Below, one piece after another: positions 56,389 to 64,000 of a stretch of 64,000 nt of DNA (position 1 is the stretch's first letter; every line of letters begins with the position of its first letter). The stretch is from Bacillota bacterium. GTDB lineage: Bacteria; Bacillota; Clostridia; Lachnospirales; Bianqueaceae. Position numbers and translations under genes: made by a program. Below the pieces are notes generated by a model, which worked only from the letters and a program-made list of their open reading frames with translations, had not been told where the DNA came from and did no database searches. The stretch covers positions 1 to 64,000 of the forward strand of contig JAFRZE010000042.1 of the NCBI GenBank assembly GCA_017442735.1, given 5' to 3'.

Positions 56389-57681
56389 TTATTCGGGTAT
56401 AGAAAGTACGCGGTCTTTCACCATCTCCTGGACTGCCCGCATCACACCGTATTTCCCGTGTCCGTAGGTCAGACCTCCCTGGAAGAAAACGTTGTAGGGA
56501 GGCGTGATCGGCGCGTCGGCGGAAAGCTCAATAGAGGCACCTGAGTTAAAGGATCCGGCTGCCATGATGATCGGACATCCGTATCCGGGCATATCCCAGG
56601 GGATCGGTGTAACAAAGCTGTCTACCGGCGCGGCGAACTGGACCCCGCGGCAGAAGCTCAAGATCGCCTGTTCGCTGTTCAATGTGATCGCTTCGACGAT
56701 ATCACAGCGCTCTTCATCCGGTTCAGGCAGGACATTATATCCAAGCGCCTTGAAAACCGCCGCGGCAAACACAGCCGTCTTCACAGCGGCCGCTGTCACG
56801 GTAGGCGCAAAGAACAATCCCTGATAGAACGATTTCGTCACGCCCAGCGTCGCGCCGGCTTCTTTGCCAAGGCCGGGCGATGTCAGGCGGATCGCGCAAA
56901 GCTCCACCAGATCTTTCTTTCCTACGATATAACCGCCGATCGGGGCCAGGCCGCCTCCGGCGTTTTTGATTAGTGAACCGACCGCGATATCGGCGCCTAC
57001 GTCGGTAGGCTCGATCTTCTGAACGAATTCACCGTAGCAATTGTCCACAAAAGCGATCACATCCGGCTTGACTTCCTTGGCCGCCCGGATGATCTCACCG
57101 ATCTCTCTGGGAGAGAGGGTCTTGCGGTAATCATATCCTTTAGACCGCTGGATCTCCACGACCCGGGTCTTCGGTCCGATCGTTTTCTTTAACGCTTCGA
57201 TATCCGGCAGCCCGTTCTCCCCGAGTGGAACGATCTTATAGGTCACGCCGAACTCGGTCAGATTTCCCTTTTCCGGACGGATCCCGACAACACCCTGCAT
57301 CGTGTCATACGGTGTTCCCGCCGCGAACACGATCTCGTCGCCGGGCCGCAGCAGCCCAAAAGCCGCCACTGCCAACGCGTGCGTGCCGGAGATGATCTGC
57401 GGGCGTACCAAAGCGTCTTCGGTATGAAATACGCGGGCGAAGACTCTTTCCAGGGTGTCTCTTCCCAGATCCGTATATCCATAGCCGGAGGTCGTTTCAA
57501 AATGCTGATCGGATACTCTTTCTTTCTGGAACGCATCCAGTACCTTCCACTGGTTGTATTCACAGATTTCATCTATTTCATCAAACTTAGCCCGGACGGA
57601 GGCTTCCTGCTTCTGGCAGAACGCTGCTACCGCCGGGCTGATTTCCATCGCTTCAAGAAGCGCTTCCTTCCCTGAGATCAC
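56389..57681 (-). CDS. ynbB: Methionine gamma-lyase family / aluminium-resistance-type PLP enzyme
   Basis: 430 residues, PLP fold type I. The PLP lysine lies in GSLIKNAGGGLAPIGGYI (around residue 235) and the phosphate-binding turn is around SGTHALAVAA. The family is annotated as YnbB or aluminium resistance protein; true activity is uncertain. The start is GTG at 57681, overlapping the hfq stop (GTGA). hfq-ynbB adjacency is conserved in Bacillota and supports the call. Confidence 0.9.
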   Translation of the reverse strand: MISGKEALLEAMEISPAVAAFCQKQEASVRAKFDEIDEICEYNQWKVLDAFQKERVSDQHFETTSGYGYTDLGRDTLERVFARVFHTEDALVRPQIISGTHALAVAAFGLLRPGDEIVFAAGTPYDTMQGVVGIRPEKGNLTEFGVTYKIVPLGENGLPDIEALKKTIGPKTRVVEIQRSKGYDYRKTLSPREIGEIIRAAKEVKPDVIAFVDNCYGEFVQKIEPTDVGADIAVGSLIKNAGGGLAPIGGYIVGKKDLVELCAIRLTSPGLGKEAGATLGVTKSFYQGLFFAPTVTAAAVKTAVFAAAVFKALGYNVLPEPDEERCDIVEAITLNSEQAILSFCRGVQFAAPVDSFVTPIPWDMPGYGCPIIMAAGSFNSGASIELSADAPITPPYNVFFQGGLTYGHGKYGVMRAVQEMVKDRVLSIPE

Positions 57682-57929
57682 TCTTCGCTCCCCTCGGCTT
57701 CTTCTTTTGCAAGATTGATCTGCACAGGACGTACCGGGCTGATGGTGGAAACGGCATGTTTATAGACCACCTGCTGGCGTCCGTCGGACTCTACCATGAT
57801 CACAAAGTTGTCATAGCCGCGGATCACTCCCTTGATCTGATAACCGTTCATCAGAAATACGGTGCACTCGATCCGGTCCTTACGCAGCGTATTCAGAAAT
57901 ACATCCTGCAAATTGATCTGTTTGGTCAT
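57678..57929 (-). CDS. hfq: RNA chaperone Hfq
   Basis: 83 residues, the Firmicutes length. The Sm1 motif INLQDVFLNTLRKDRIECTV, NGYQIKGVIRGYDNFVIMV and the Sm2 motif VVYKHAVSTISP (canonical YKHAIST) are complete, so the hexameric ring and the proximal RNA face should form. The acidic C-terminus (KEEAEGSEE) lacks the arginine-rich rim common in enterobacteria. It heads the long leftward operon. The start follows GAGGAGGG. Confidence 0.96.
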   Translation of the reverse strand: MTKQINLQDVFLNTLRKDRIECTVFLMNGYQIKGVIRGYDNFVIMVESDGRQQVVYKHAVSTISPVRPVQINLAKEEAEGSEE

Positions 57930-58000
57930 TGAGATACCCTCCTCTTTCTATCTATGTCTCTATCTAGCCCGAAATGTCTCCGGGCGAGGTATTACCCTAT

Positions 58001-58029
58001 ATTATAGCTTTTTTCTGCCATGAGTTCAA
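58001..58029 (-). promoter_or_regulatory. Promoter of the hfq operon
   Basis: Minus-strand TTGAAC (58024-58029), 17-bp spacer, TATAAT (58001-58006), next to the end of the GH2 gene. The ~65-nt leader holds a hairpin GCCCG / CGGGC at 57966-57985, ahead of the ribosome site. Confidence 0.8.
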
Positions 58030-58030
58030 G

Positions 58031-59761
58031 CTATTCCTTCGGAAGTAACGAAGAAATCTCATCCATGATCCCATCCAGATCCTCCGGCAGAATCTTCTGT
58101 ACTTTTCGGTCGTAGGTGAAGACCCCGTTGGTTTCATCTTCCACATCGGATACCTGGGTATAGATCGCGCCGCAAAGTCCTTTCCCGATCAGCGGGATGA
58201 CCTGATCCCTGTACAGTTTTCGAACTGCTTCTCCCAGCGCCTCGCGGCTTTTGTACATCCGATATCCATAGACCTTATCCGGATTAAAGCTATGCTCCGG
58301 GATCATATAGGCGTAGCCGCCGAACTCACTCAGGACGAAAGGTTTGTCCGAATGGACGGGACGCACCCTTTTGAAATACACATGCCTGGATTCGACATCG
58401 GTCTTCAGGCCTGCCGGATGAAACCACCCGGATGCCGTATCGATCCAGCGGGTATCGTCTTCCTTTCGAAGCTGCATATAGACCTGCGTACCCGAGAATT
58501 GCCCCCATCCCTCGTTAAAGATCGTCCAGTAAACGATCGACGGATGGTTCTTCAGCGTCCGCACTGTCTGCAGCATCCCCTCGATAAAGTTTTCCCGGCT
58601 CTCCGGGTCCGGATGAAGTTTCTGATCATTGATCCTCATCAGCCCGATCGTCGGATAGATCGTATCGTGCTTAAAATCATAGATCCCGTTCTGGACCATG
58701 TCCTGGAAGACCGTCATCCCCAGTTTGTCACAGGCATAATAGAAAAGCTCCGGCTCGACCTTGATATGTTTGCGGAGCATATTGAATCCCATCGCTTTCA
58801 GTTTCAGGATCTCCTCCTCAAACATAGCCGGGTCCGCGGGCGTAAAGAGTCCGTCCGACCAGTATCCCTGATCCAGAAGCCCGTGGAAGAAGAACGGTTT
58901 CCCGTTCAGACACAGTCTCGGTTTTCCCTGAATGGTTTTCGTCTCCAACGCGCGAAGCGCAAAATAGGTCCGGATCCTGTCCTCGCCTTCCGCGATCTCC
59001 CGCTCGTAAAGACAGGGATCTTTCGGACTCCACAGGCGCGGTTCTTCCACCAGCTCATCCCGGATGATCTTCCGATCATCAGACATCAGAAGCTCAAATG
59101 TGACTTTCCAGGGTCCGTTCGGCTGATTCGCGGAGACAGGAGAAGTCGTCGTATGGATTTTCCGTATATACACTTCGGGCACGACTTCCAGCCACACTGT
59201 CTGCCAGATGCCCGAACATGGGGTGTACCACATACCGCCTCTTTGAAGGGACTGTTTCCCGTACGGCATCTTTCCGCCCGCGAGCGCGTCATGGACCTGC
59301 AGCAGAAGCTCTGTCTCCTCTTCCTTCAGCGCCTCCGTAATATCGTAAGTAAACGGTTCATATCCGCCTTCATGGGTATATTCTCCGCTGGAATATCCCT
59401 CGGTGAGTTTGACTCTTCTTTCACCTATCCAAAGCGTCGTCTTCTGATCGGCCGCCCCGATGTGCAGCAGGACTCTCTTTCCCTCTTCCGGAAGAATACG
59501 GATCTTCCTGCGATACCAGAGGGTGCTTCCGTCAGCAATAGGTGTATGGATCCCGGAAAGCAGTGATTCAGGCACAAAAGGCACACGGATCCGCTGCGTG
59601 AATCTGCCCGGCAGCTGTCCTTCCTCCGAGACAGCCAGATCCCACCATCCGTTCAGATTGATGAAAGAATCTCTTCTCATCTGCGGCCTGGGATAAACAT
59701 CCCACGGCAGACCGTCTTCTTCCATCAGCTTCTTTCCCTGTATCGTATAAAGATCATTCAT
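58031..59761 (-). CDS. Glycoside hydrolase family 2 (beta-galactosidase/glucuronidase-like)
   Basis: 576 residues. The jelly-roll N-terminus (RRDSFINLNGWWDLAVSEEG; VPFVPESLLSG) is followed by the TIM barrel with the acid/base Glu in IFNEGWGQFSG and the nucleophile Glu in VLSEFGGYA. There is no signal peptide. The length is short of full LacZ and matches GH2 proteins with sugar-binding plus barrel only. The start at 59761 follows GGAAGGAGG and overlaps the previous gene's end by 8 bp, so translation is coupled. Sugar specificity is not clear from sequence. Confidence 0.9.
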   Translation of the reverse strand: MNDLYTIQGKKLMEEDGLPWDVYPRPQMRRDSFINLNGWWDLAVSEEGQLPGRFTQRIRVPFVPESLLSGIHTPIADGSTLWYRRKIRILPEEGKRVLLHIGAADQKTTLWIGERRVKLTEGYSSGEYTHEGGYEPFTYDITEALKEEETELLLQVHDALAGGKMPYGKQSLQRGGMWYTPCSGIWQTVWLEVVPEVYIRKIHTTTSPVSANQPNGPWKVTFELLMSDDRKIIRDELVEEPRLWSPKDPCLYEREIAEGEDRIRTYFALRALETKTIQGKPRLCLNGKPFFFHGLLDQGYWSDGLFTPADPAMFEEEILKLKAMGFNMLRKHIKVEPELFYYACDKLGMTVFQDMVQNGIYDFKHDTIYPTIGLMRINDQKLHPDPESRENFIEGMLQTVRTLKNHPSIVYWTIFNEGWGQFSGTQVYMQLRKEDDTRWIDTASGWFHPAGLKTDVESRHVYFKRVRPVHSDKPFVLSEFGGYAYMIPEHSFNPDKVYGYRMYKSREALGEAVRKLYRDQVIPLIGKGLCGAIYTQVSDVEDETNGVFTYDRKVQKILPEDLDGIMDEISSLLPKE

Positions 59762-61094
59762 GAATCCTTCCTCCTTCCCATTCAAACGCGATCCGAGGAT
59801 CACCGTTCGCCAGCCGGATCGTCCCGCAGAATGTAAATCCCAGCTGCTCCAGCACGTGCCGCATCGGTCGATTGTTTTCATGCGTATCGATCCGAAGATG
59901 ACCTGATTGTTTCATTGCCCACAAAAGACAGGCTCTGCCGGCTCCCTTCACGGTCCCGTCTGAAGCGATCCGGTGAACGACGCCGTACACATCTGATCCT
60001 GTCCAGGCCCCTTCGATCGTCTGATAGGTAGGCTCGACTTTCTCTCCTTCCACATAGTAGAAGGCCGCCGCGATATGCCCGCCTTCCGTCACATACACAT
60101 AGCTGTCCTGATCCAGAATATCCTGCCGGACTCTCTCCGGCTGAGGGTTGCCGTTTTCGATATCGCCCCATTGCGCAGGATTGCCTGACGCAGCCATAAA
60201 TTCTCTGGCCGTCCGGTAGATTCGCAGTAGCTCCGGCAGATCTTCCATACGGGCATGGCGGATCTTCCCTGCGAACTGCTCGTAGAAGGTTTGTCCGATC
60301 TTCGCGATCAGCATGGCAGATTCATTGGTCAGAGCATAGCTTGGATCCGGACTGTCGTTGATCATCACCGCATAGGCATATTCCCGCCCATCCGGCAGAA
60401 CAAGGATCCCGGCATCCGTCCGTACTCCCAGCATAAAACCGGTTTTATTCATGAGGACCGCATACGGGCCGCCATCCTCTTCCTCAAAGAAATCCTCCAG
60501 CGGGAGATAACGGCCGAACATGTCTTTATACCGCTGCAGCCGAAGGATATCGAAAAAGATCTTCGTATATTCTTCATTCAGCGCTTTCCCGGTCCTCACA
60601 GCCGTCAGGTAATCAACAAACCCCCTTGGGGATGTGTCAGAAAGATTTCGATCATCCGAGCCATCGGAAATCAGTTTCCGGTTGATACTGCACCCCTTGA
60701 CGCCTAGGCGGAAGATATGCTCATTGACCGCGTCCACACCGCCCGAAAGGTCGATGCACATATTCGTCGCGGTATTATCGCTCAGAATGATCATCAGGAC
60801 GGCCGTATCGCGCACTGTCAGAGAGAGTCCCGGCGTCAGATCACACAGGATCCCTGATCCGCCGACCCGCTCCTCTGCCCGGTAAGTGATAAAACGTCCG
60901 AGATCTTCCTCACCGGACTGACACTTTTCAAGGAGCGTTCCCAGGACCATCAGTTTCATGGTGCTGGCGGTGGAAAACAGTTCGTCTTCCTGCCAGGCAT
61001 AATGAAAAGATGTGCCGATCCCATGGATCGACACACCGATGCGGCCGGACGCTTCCTTAAGAAGCACAGCCATTTTTTCATTAAACTCACTCAT
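59754..61094 (-). CDS. Class A beta-lactamase-like serine hydrolase fused to a GNAT acetyltransferase
   Basis: 446 residues, no signal peptide, so cytosolic. Residues ~1-275 are a beta-lactamase/transpeptidase-like fold with S44-TMK47 (SxxK), S105-DN107 and K217-TG219 all present; the omega-loop Glu of true class A enzymes is not evident (RNLSDTSPRGF). Residues ~280-446 are a GNAT domain (IRHARMEDLPELLRIYRTAR ... GVVHRIASDGTVKGAGRACL ... NNRPMRHVLEQLGF). The start ATG overlaps the previous gene by ATGA. A cytosolic SxxK hydrolase joined to an acetyltransferase is unusual and points to a substrate handled by both domains. Confidence 0.88.
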   Translation of the reverse strand: MSEFNEKMAVLLKEASGRIGVSIHGIGTSFHYAWQEDELFSTASTMKLMVLGTLLEKCQSGEEDLGRFITYRAEERVGGSGILCDLTPGLSLTVRDTAVLMIILSDNTATNMCIDLSGGVDAVNEHIFRLGVKGCSINRKLISDGSDDRNLSDTSPRGFVDYLTAVRTGKALNEEYTKIFFDILRLQRYKDMFGRYLPLEDFFEEEDGGPYAVLMNKTGFMLGVRTDAGILVLPDGREYAYAVMINDSPDPSYALTNESAMLIAKIGQTFYEQFAGKIRHARMEDLPELLRIYRTAREFMAASGNPAQWGDIENGNPQPERVRQDILDQDSYVYVTEGGHIAAAFYYVEGEKVEPTYQTIEGAWTGSDVYGVVHRIASDGTVKGAGRACLLWAMKQSGHLRIDTHENNRPMRHVLEQLGFTFCGTIRLANGDPRIAFEWEGGRIHE

Positions 61095-61321
61095 GACAAT
61101 TCCTTCAGATCTTTCAGCAGTTTGCTGTCATCCGAGACCGTGATAAAGCTGTCACTGACTTCTTCCTTGCCCGGACGGGTCACTTTGATCTCCACCTTGG
61201 TTCCCACCGGAAGATCGGTAAAGAATTCTTTATCGATAAAGCCTGCCATCCTCGGATGGTTCTTCCCAAATGTCTTGATCTCGCTGATCAAACGAAGAAT
61301 AAGTCCTGCACTGAAACCCAT
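61091..61321 (-). CDS. Small unrecognised protein heading the GH2 operon
   Basis: 76 residues. The N-terminus MGFSAGLILRLISEIKTFGK is an amphipathic helix; the rest is beta-rich (DLPVGTKVEIKVTRPGKEEV) and ends in the charged KLLKDLKELS. No family recognised. The ATG at 61321 follows AAGGAG; the longer frame to 61351 lacks a ribosome site. It has its own promoter at 61396-61424 and overlaps the next gene by 4 bp. Confidence 0.7.
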   Translation of the reverse strand: MGFSAGLILRLISEIKTFGKNHPRMAGFIDKEFFTDLPVGTKVEIKVTRPGKEEVSDSFITVSDDSKLLKDLKELS

Positions 61322-61395
61322 TTGCTTTCTCCTTATCAGGTGTATAAACACAGGCTTTGCCGTGGTTTTCCTTTTCCAGGCGATGCCTCTGCTTC

Positions 61396-61424
61396 ATTAT
61401 AGCGAAAAGCACCCCTTAGCGCAA
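61396..61424 (-). promoter_or_regulatory. Promoter of the small protein - hydrolase - GH2 operon
   Basis: Minus-strand TTGCGC (61419-61424), 17-bp spacer, TATAAT (61396-61401). It overlaps the 3' arm of the serpin terminator, so termination and initiation share the same bases. Confidence 0.65.
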
Positions 61425-61440
61425 GAGCCAAAGGGTGCTT
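61405..61440 (-). terminator. Terminator after the serpin gene
   Basis: Minus-strand hairpin AAGCACCCTTT ... AAGGGGTGCTT (with one bulge, stem ~10 bp) followed by TTTTCGC. It sits 18 bp past the serpin stop. Confidence 0.75.
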
Positions 61441-61457
61441 CGTGAAATCTCAAAGGA

Positions 61458-62801
61458 TCACTTGACCTGATTCACGATACCTGCGAAAAGGATCTGTCCG
61501 TCATTGCTCTTCAGAAGGAAGATAAACGGCCGATCCAGCACAAAGTCAACTTCTTCCTCCGGCGGCATGGCAGCTCCGCAGGTCAGCATAACCGTAAACG
61601 CCGCTGCTACAACGCCTTCCTCATCCACGGTCACACGCGCGGCATGCTGAACAGTATCCAGAACCACCTCATCATCGCTGACCGGTGAAAAGTCGGCTCT
61701 CGCAGTGAAAACATCCTTAATCCCCATCTCTTGCAGGGTTTCGTTCAGCATCAGATTCGAAGTCACATCGAACTTCGGAACAGAAGCATTTACGACCAGG
61801 TATTTGCTTTCCGCCTCTCCCCGGATCATATAGGCAAGTGCCTGTTCATCTGTCAGAAGCTCTTCCGGCGTCACACCTTCATCCGGCAGGATAAAAACCA
61901 TTTGTCCGGCATTCGTCATGGATTTCTGAACAGAAGTGAACTTGTTGCCGTAATAATAGGAATCTGTTCCGCTCTGATGCATCATCGGGACGGTGACATC
62001 ACCCTTCGCTCCGTGGAAAACCTGATCGTCTGTCATGTTTTTATTAAACTCACCGTCCCAGCGTCCTTTGAAATAAATGGTCGACACCAGTGCGAAAACA
62101 GTCTCCGGAGAAAGTTTCACGCTCTTCGCCGCTTCCTTCAGCCGATCACCGGTCTGTTCATTCAGCCATGCCTGAAGTGCTTGATCCATCTCCTCTGACC
62201 CGGCCTGTCCGGAGAAGATACTGGCATAGTAATCTTTTACCAGTTCATCCAACCAGTCTTTCTTTGCGCCAAAATCATCATCCAGCCAGACGGAATTCGC
62301 CAGAATACTTGTTACGCTTCCATCATCATGATAATTCGCCTCCCACAGGATCCTTGCCTGTTTACGGACAGCATCGATATCTTCTCTTCCCAGTACAGCC
62401 AGGATCTGCTCTCTGGTCTGTCCGTCCGTGCTTTCCGCCAGCAGCGAAAGGGCCAGATAGATGTTCAGCGGGGAAACCGCGATATTTTCTCCCTTCTCTC
62501 CGGAAAGCAGAAAAGCCTTCAGCGCCTGTTCATAATAAACATCCATAGACAAAGCCTGCTCCGCTTGCTCGGTTTTCTTGTTTTGCGCATCCCGCCACTT
62601 TATAAAGTCCGCGCTGAATTTATCATAATCCTTATACTGATCTTCACTCGGATACCGGATCTCTTCCGGATAGATCGCTTTCGCCAGGTTTATGACCTCG
62701 CCTTTTTTTCCCACCGTGCTTTCTCCTTGCTTATCCTTCTGTACACTGCATCCGCTCAGGCAAAGCGCCACAGTCAGTAATAATGCGATTATTTTCTTCA
62801 T
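61458..62801 (-). CDS. Serpin lipoprotein
   Basis: 447 residues. Signal sequence MKKIIALLLTVALCLS with lipobox LSGC (Cys 18), so anchored outside the membrane. The serpin core starts ~residue 95 (NIAVSPLNIYLALSLLAEST) and has STIYFKGRWDGEFN and the C-terminal DRPFIFLLKSNDGQILFAG. The reactive loop hinge is DEEGVVAAAFTV (consensus E-E-G-T-E-A-A-A-A-T) and P1 falls near Ala-Ala in TCGAAMPP, suggesting inhibition of elastase-like proteases. Two basic-to-acidic changes in the hinge (Val for Thr/Glu) may slow loop insertion. The start follows CGGAGGA. Bacterial serpins of gut species inhibit host neutrophil proteases. Confidence 0.92.
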   Translation of the reverse strand: MKKIIALLLTVALCLSGCSVQKDKQGESTVGKKGEVINLAKAIYPEEIRYPSEDQYKDYDKFSADFIKWRDAQNKKTEQAEQALSMDVYYEQALKAFLLSGEKGENIAVSPLNIYLALSLLAESTDGQTREQILAVLGREDIDAVRKQARILWEANYHDDGSVTSILANSVWLDDDFGAKKDWLDELVKDYYASIFSGQAGSEEMDQALQAWLNEQTGDRLKEAAKSVKLSPETVFALVSTIYFKGRWDGEFNKNMTDDQVFHGAKGDVTVPMMHQSGTDSYYYGNKFTSVQKSMTNAGQMVFILPDEGVTPEELLTDEQALAYMIRGEAESKYLVVNASVPKFDVTSNLMLNETLQEMGIKDVFTARADFSPVSDDEVVLDTVQHAARVTVDEEGVVAAAFTVMLTCGAAMPPEEEVDFVLDRPFIFLLKSNDGQILFAGIVNQVK

Positions 62802-62903
62802 GATATCCTCCGTCTTTGTTTTTCACCTATATTCACGGGAAAACTTCCCGAAGGTTTCAAACTGTGATATACTTTTCTCAAACAAGAAACGGAGTTTTTA
62901 TCC

Positions 62904-63398
62904 ATGACACGAACCTATCTCTCGCCCCTTGGCGAGATCCTTCTTGCTTCTGACAGCCTTGGCCTGACAGGTCTGTGGTTTTTCGGTCAGAAATACTTTC
63001 CTGCTCCGCCGCCGGAAGAAATCTCAAGCCCGGAGGCAGAACATCATCTGGACGAAACCGTCCGATGGCTGGACCTTTACTTCGCCGGTCAAAAACCAGA
63101 TTTCATTCCAAAACTGCATCCGATCGGCACAGCGTTTCAGCAGCTTATCTGGTCGCTTCTTCTGGATATCCCCTATGGCACGACCGCTACCTACGGCGAT
63201 CTGGCAAAGCAGGCCTCTCTCCTTCTCGGCCGTCCGCATATGTCGGCCCAGGCCGTCGGCGGCGCGGTCGGACACAATCCGATCTCGATCATCATTCCCT
63301 GTCACAGGGTCCTTGGCGCGAACGGTCAGATGACCGGCTATGCCGGCGGGATCTGGCGAAAAGAAAAGCTGCTGACCCTAGAGTCAGCAGCTCATTAA
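62904..63398 (+). CDS. ogt: Methylated-DNA--protein-cysteine methyltransferase
   Basis: 164 residues. Transfers alkyl groups from O6-alkylguanine to Cys133 in IIPCHRVLGANG; the upstream IPYGTTATYGDLAKQ and GRPHMSAQAVGGAVGHNP form the DNA-binding helix and Asn hinge. The suicide enzyme is single-turnover. The start follows CGGAG, and the terminator at 63397 closes the gene. It is divergent from the serpin gene; an extended -10 (TGTGATATACT) lies ~30 bp before the start. Confidence 0.93.
   Translation: MTRTYLSPLGEILLASDSLGLTGLWFFGQKYFPAPPPEEISSPEAEHHLDETVRWLDLYFAGQKPDFIPKLHPIGTAFQQLIWSLLLDIPYGTTATYGDLAKQASLLLGRPHMSAQAVGGAVGHNPISIIIPCHRVLGANGQMTGYAGGIWRKEKLLTLESAAH
63369..63392. repeat. 9-bp inverted repeat at the end of ogt
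   Basis: GCTGCTGAC-CCTAGA-GTCAGCAGC, just before the stop and 5 bp before the terminator hairpin. It may stabilise the 3' end of the mRNA. Confidence 0.5.
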
Positions 63399-63425
63399 GG
63401 CTTTGATCTCAAAGCCTTTTTTATT
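63397..63425. terminator. Bidirectional terminator
   Basis: AAGGCTTTGA / TCAAAGCCTT (10 bp, 2-nt turn) followed by TTTTATTT; serves ogt and the convergent pgmB-like gene. Confidence 0.87.
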
Positions 63426-64000
63426 TACGGAAGAATATCCAGAAGATCCTTGAAGGACTTCATGTTATAATCCCCGGCACCGGCATTCGAAGCGTCGCCC
63501 AGGCAGGCTGCTTTCATGCCGCCCGCGTGTGCTGCCTCAGCACCCGCGACAGCGTCTTCCACGACGAGGCATTTTTCGGGAGCGATTCCCAGAAAGGCTG
63601 CCGCTTTGACGAATACTTCCGGATCGGGTTTGGATTTGGTGATGTTGTTACCGTCGGAGATCGCGTCGAAATAGGTCGGCAGGCCGATCCGCTCGAGGAT
63701 AAACGGTGTATTTTTGGAAGAAGAACCGATCGCCAGCTTGTAGCCTCTTGCGCGAAGCTCATCCAGGCTGTTCTTCACTTCATCGGACAGATCAGCAGGA
63801 GACATTCTGGCCAGAAGTTTCCTGTAGATATCATTCTTCTGAGCTGCCAGCTCTTCCTTGCGCGCGTCACTTAATTGTTCGTCACAGCGTTCCAGGATGA
63901 TCTCCAGGGACGCCATACGGGAAACGCCGCGCAGACGGTTGTTGATCTCTTTGTCGAAATACACACCGATTCCATCCGCCATTTCTTTCCAGGCCAGATA
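63425..64000 (-). CDS. pgmB: Beta-phosphoglucomutase, N-terminus beyond the window
   Basis: Partial: 191 codons are in the window; the first ~25 residues, with the DLDG-type nucleophile, lie off the right edge. HAD family: the cap domain has INNRLRGVSRMASLEIIL, the pattern RLRGVSR typical of beta-PGM; motif II is AIGSSSKN, motif III-IV ITKSKPDPEVF and VVEDAVAGAEAA. Interconverts beta-glucose 1-phosphate and glucose 6-phosphate during maltose, trehalose or similar disaccharide phosphorolysis. No disaccharide phosphorylase gene is visible in the window. Confidence 0.9.
   Translation of the reverse strand, partial: YLAWKEMADGIGVYFDKEINNRLRGVSRMASLEIILERCDEQLSDARKEELAAQKNDIYRKLLARMSPADLSDEVKNSLDELRARGYKLAIGSSSKNTPFILERIGLPTYFDAISDGNNITKSKPDPEVFVKAAAFLGIAPEKCLVVEDAVAGAEAAHAGGMKAACLGDASNAGAGDYNMKSFKDLLDILP

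Overview
The window looks like chromosome from a low-to-mid GC Gram-positive anaerobe (Bacillota; a gut-type Erysipelotrichia or Clostridia lineage is my inference, not proven). The reasons are strong AGGAGG-type ribosome sites, an oxygen-sensitive ribonucleotide reductase, lipoproteins with Gram-positive lipoboxes, a sortase-anchored surface protein, an Hfq of the Firmicutes type, and several families typical of Bacillota (DUF1848, DUF3842, DUF4342, DUF5688, TelA/XpaC). Most of the window is ordinary housekeeping sequence in short, tightly packed operons. There is no prophage, integrase, transposase or CRISPR array.

Layout. 1-8 kb: nrdD (cut by the left edge) behind its own promoter with a tandem NrdR-box pair, then nrdG, a DUF4037/TPR pair, two tRNA-Ser genes, two large unrecognised cytosolic proteins, an acidic-tailed lipoprotein and a phosphoesterase. 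8-18 kb: DUF4342, SGNH hydrolase, ComB-like phosphatase, an XpaC-like membrane protein behind a hairpin that covers its ribosome site, the TldD/TldE protease, a bactofilin/YhbD operon with a three-copy operator, a metal-dependent cyclase, a short TrmD-like methyltransferase and tRNA-Gly. 18-30 kb: purA-guaA, GNAT and DUF1848 genes, a GNAT-Nudix fusion, a nudC/ADP-ribosylglycohydrolase/SDR operon, and a divergent GH38 alpha-mannosidase. 30-32 kb: the most unusual locus, a stand-alone reverse transcriptase preceded by about 200 nt with nested long inverted repeats. 32-46 kb: transglutaminase-like lipoprotein, XpaC-like/TelA pair, phosphohexomutase and acylphosphatase, tRNA-Val, a 1746-residue NPPTG-anchored adhesin with its small membrane partner, a frameshifted DUF5688 gene, DUF3842 and a GH18 enzyme. 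46-64 kb: DUF1667, mutY, a SUV3-like helicase, then a long leftward operon hfq - ynbB-like - rsmF-like - FAD reductase - dead amidase - glpA-like - FAD oxidoreductase, a GH2/class-A-hydrolase-GNAT operon, a serpin lipoprotein, ogt and a partial beta-phosphoglucomutase.

How it fits together. The carbohydrate enzymes (GH38, GH2, GH18, phosphohexomutase, beta-phosphoglucomutase) and surface or secreted proteins (adhesin, serpin, lipoproteins) suggest a host-associated glycan user. The GlpA-like dehydrogenase, FAD oxidoreductase and DUF1667 protein form a known three-part glycerol-3-phosphate module, but DUF1667 lies apart here. The best candidate for an undescribed system is the RNA-plus-reverse-transcriptase cassette at 30.46-31.94 kb. 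Functions are assigned by reading translated sequence and motifs; no database search was run.
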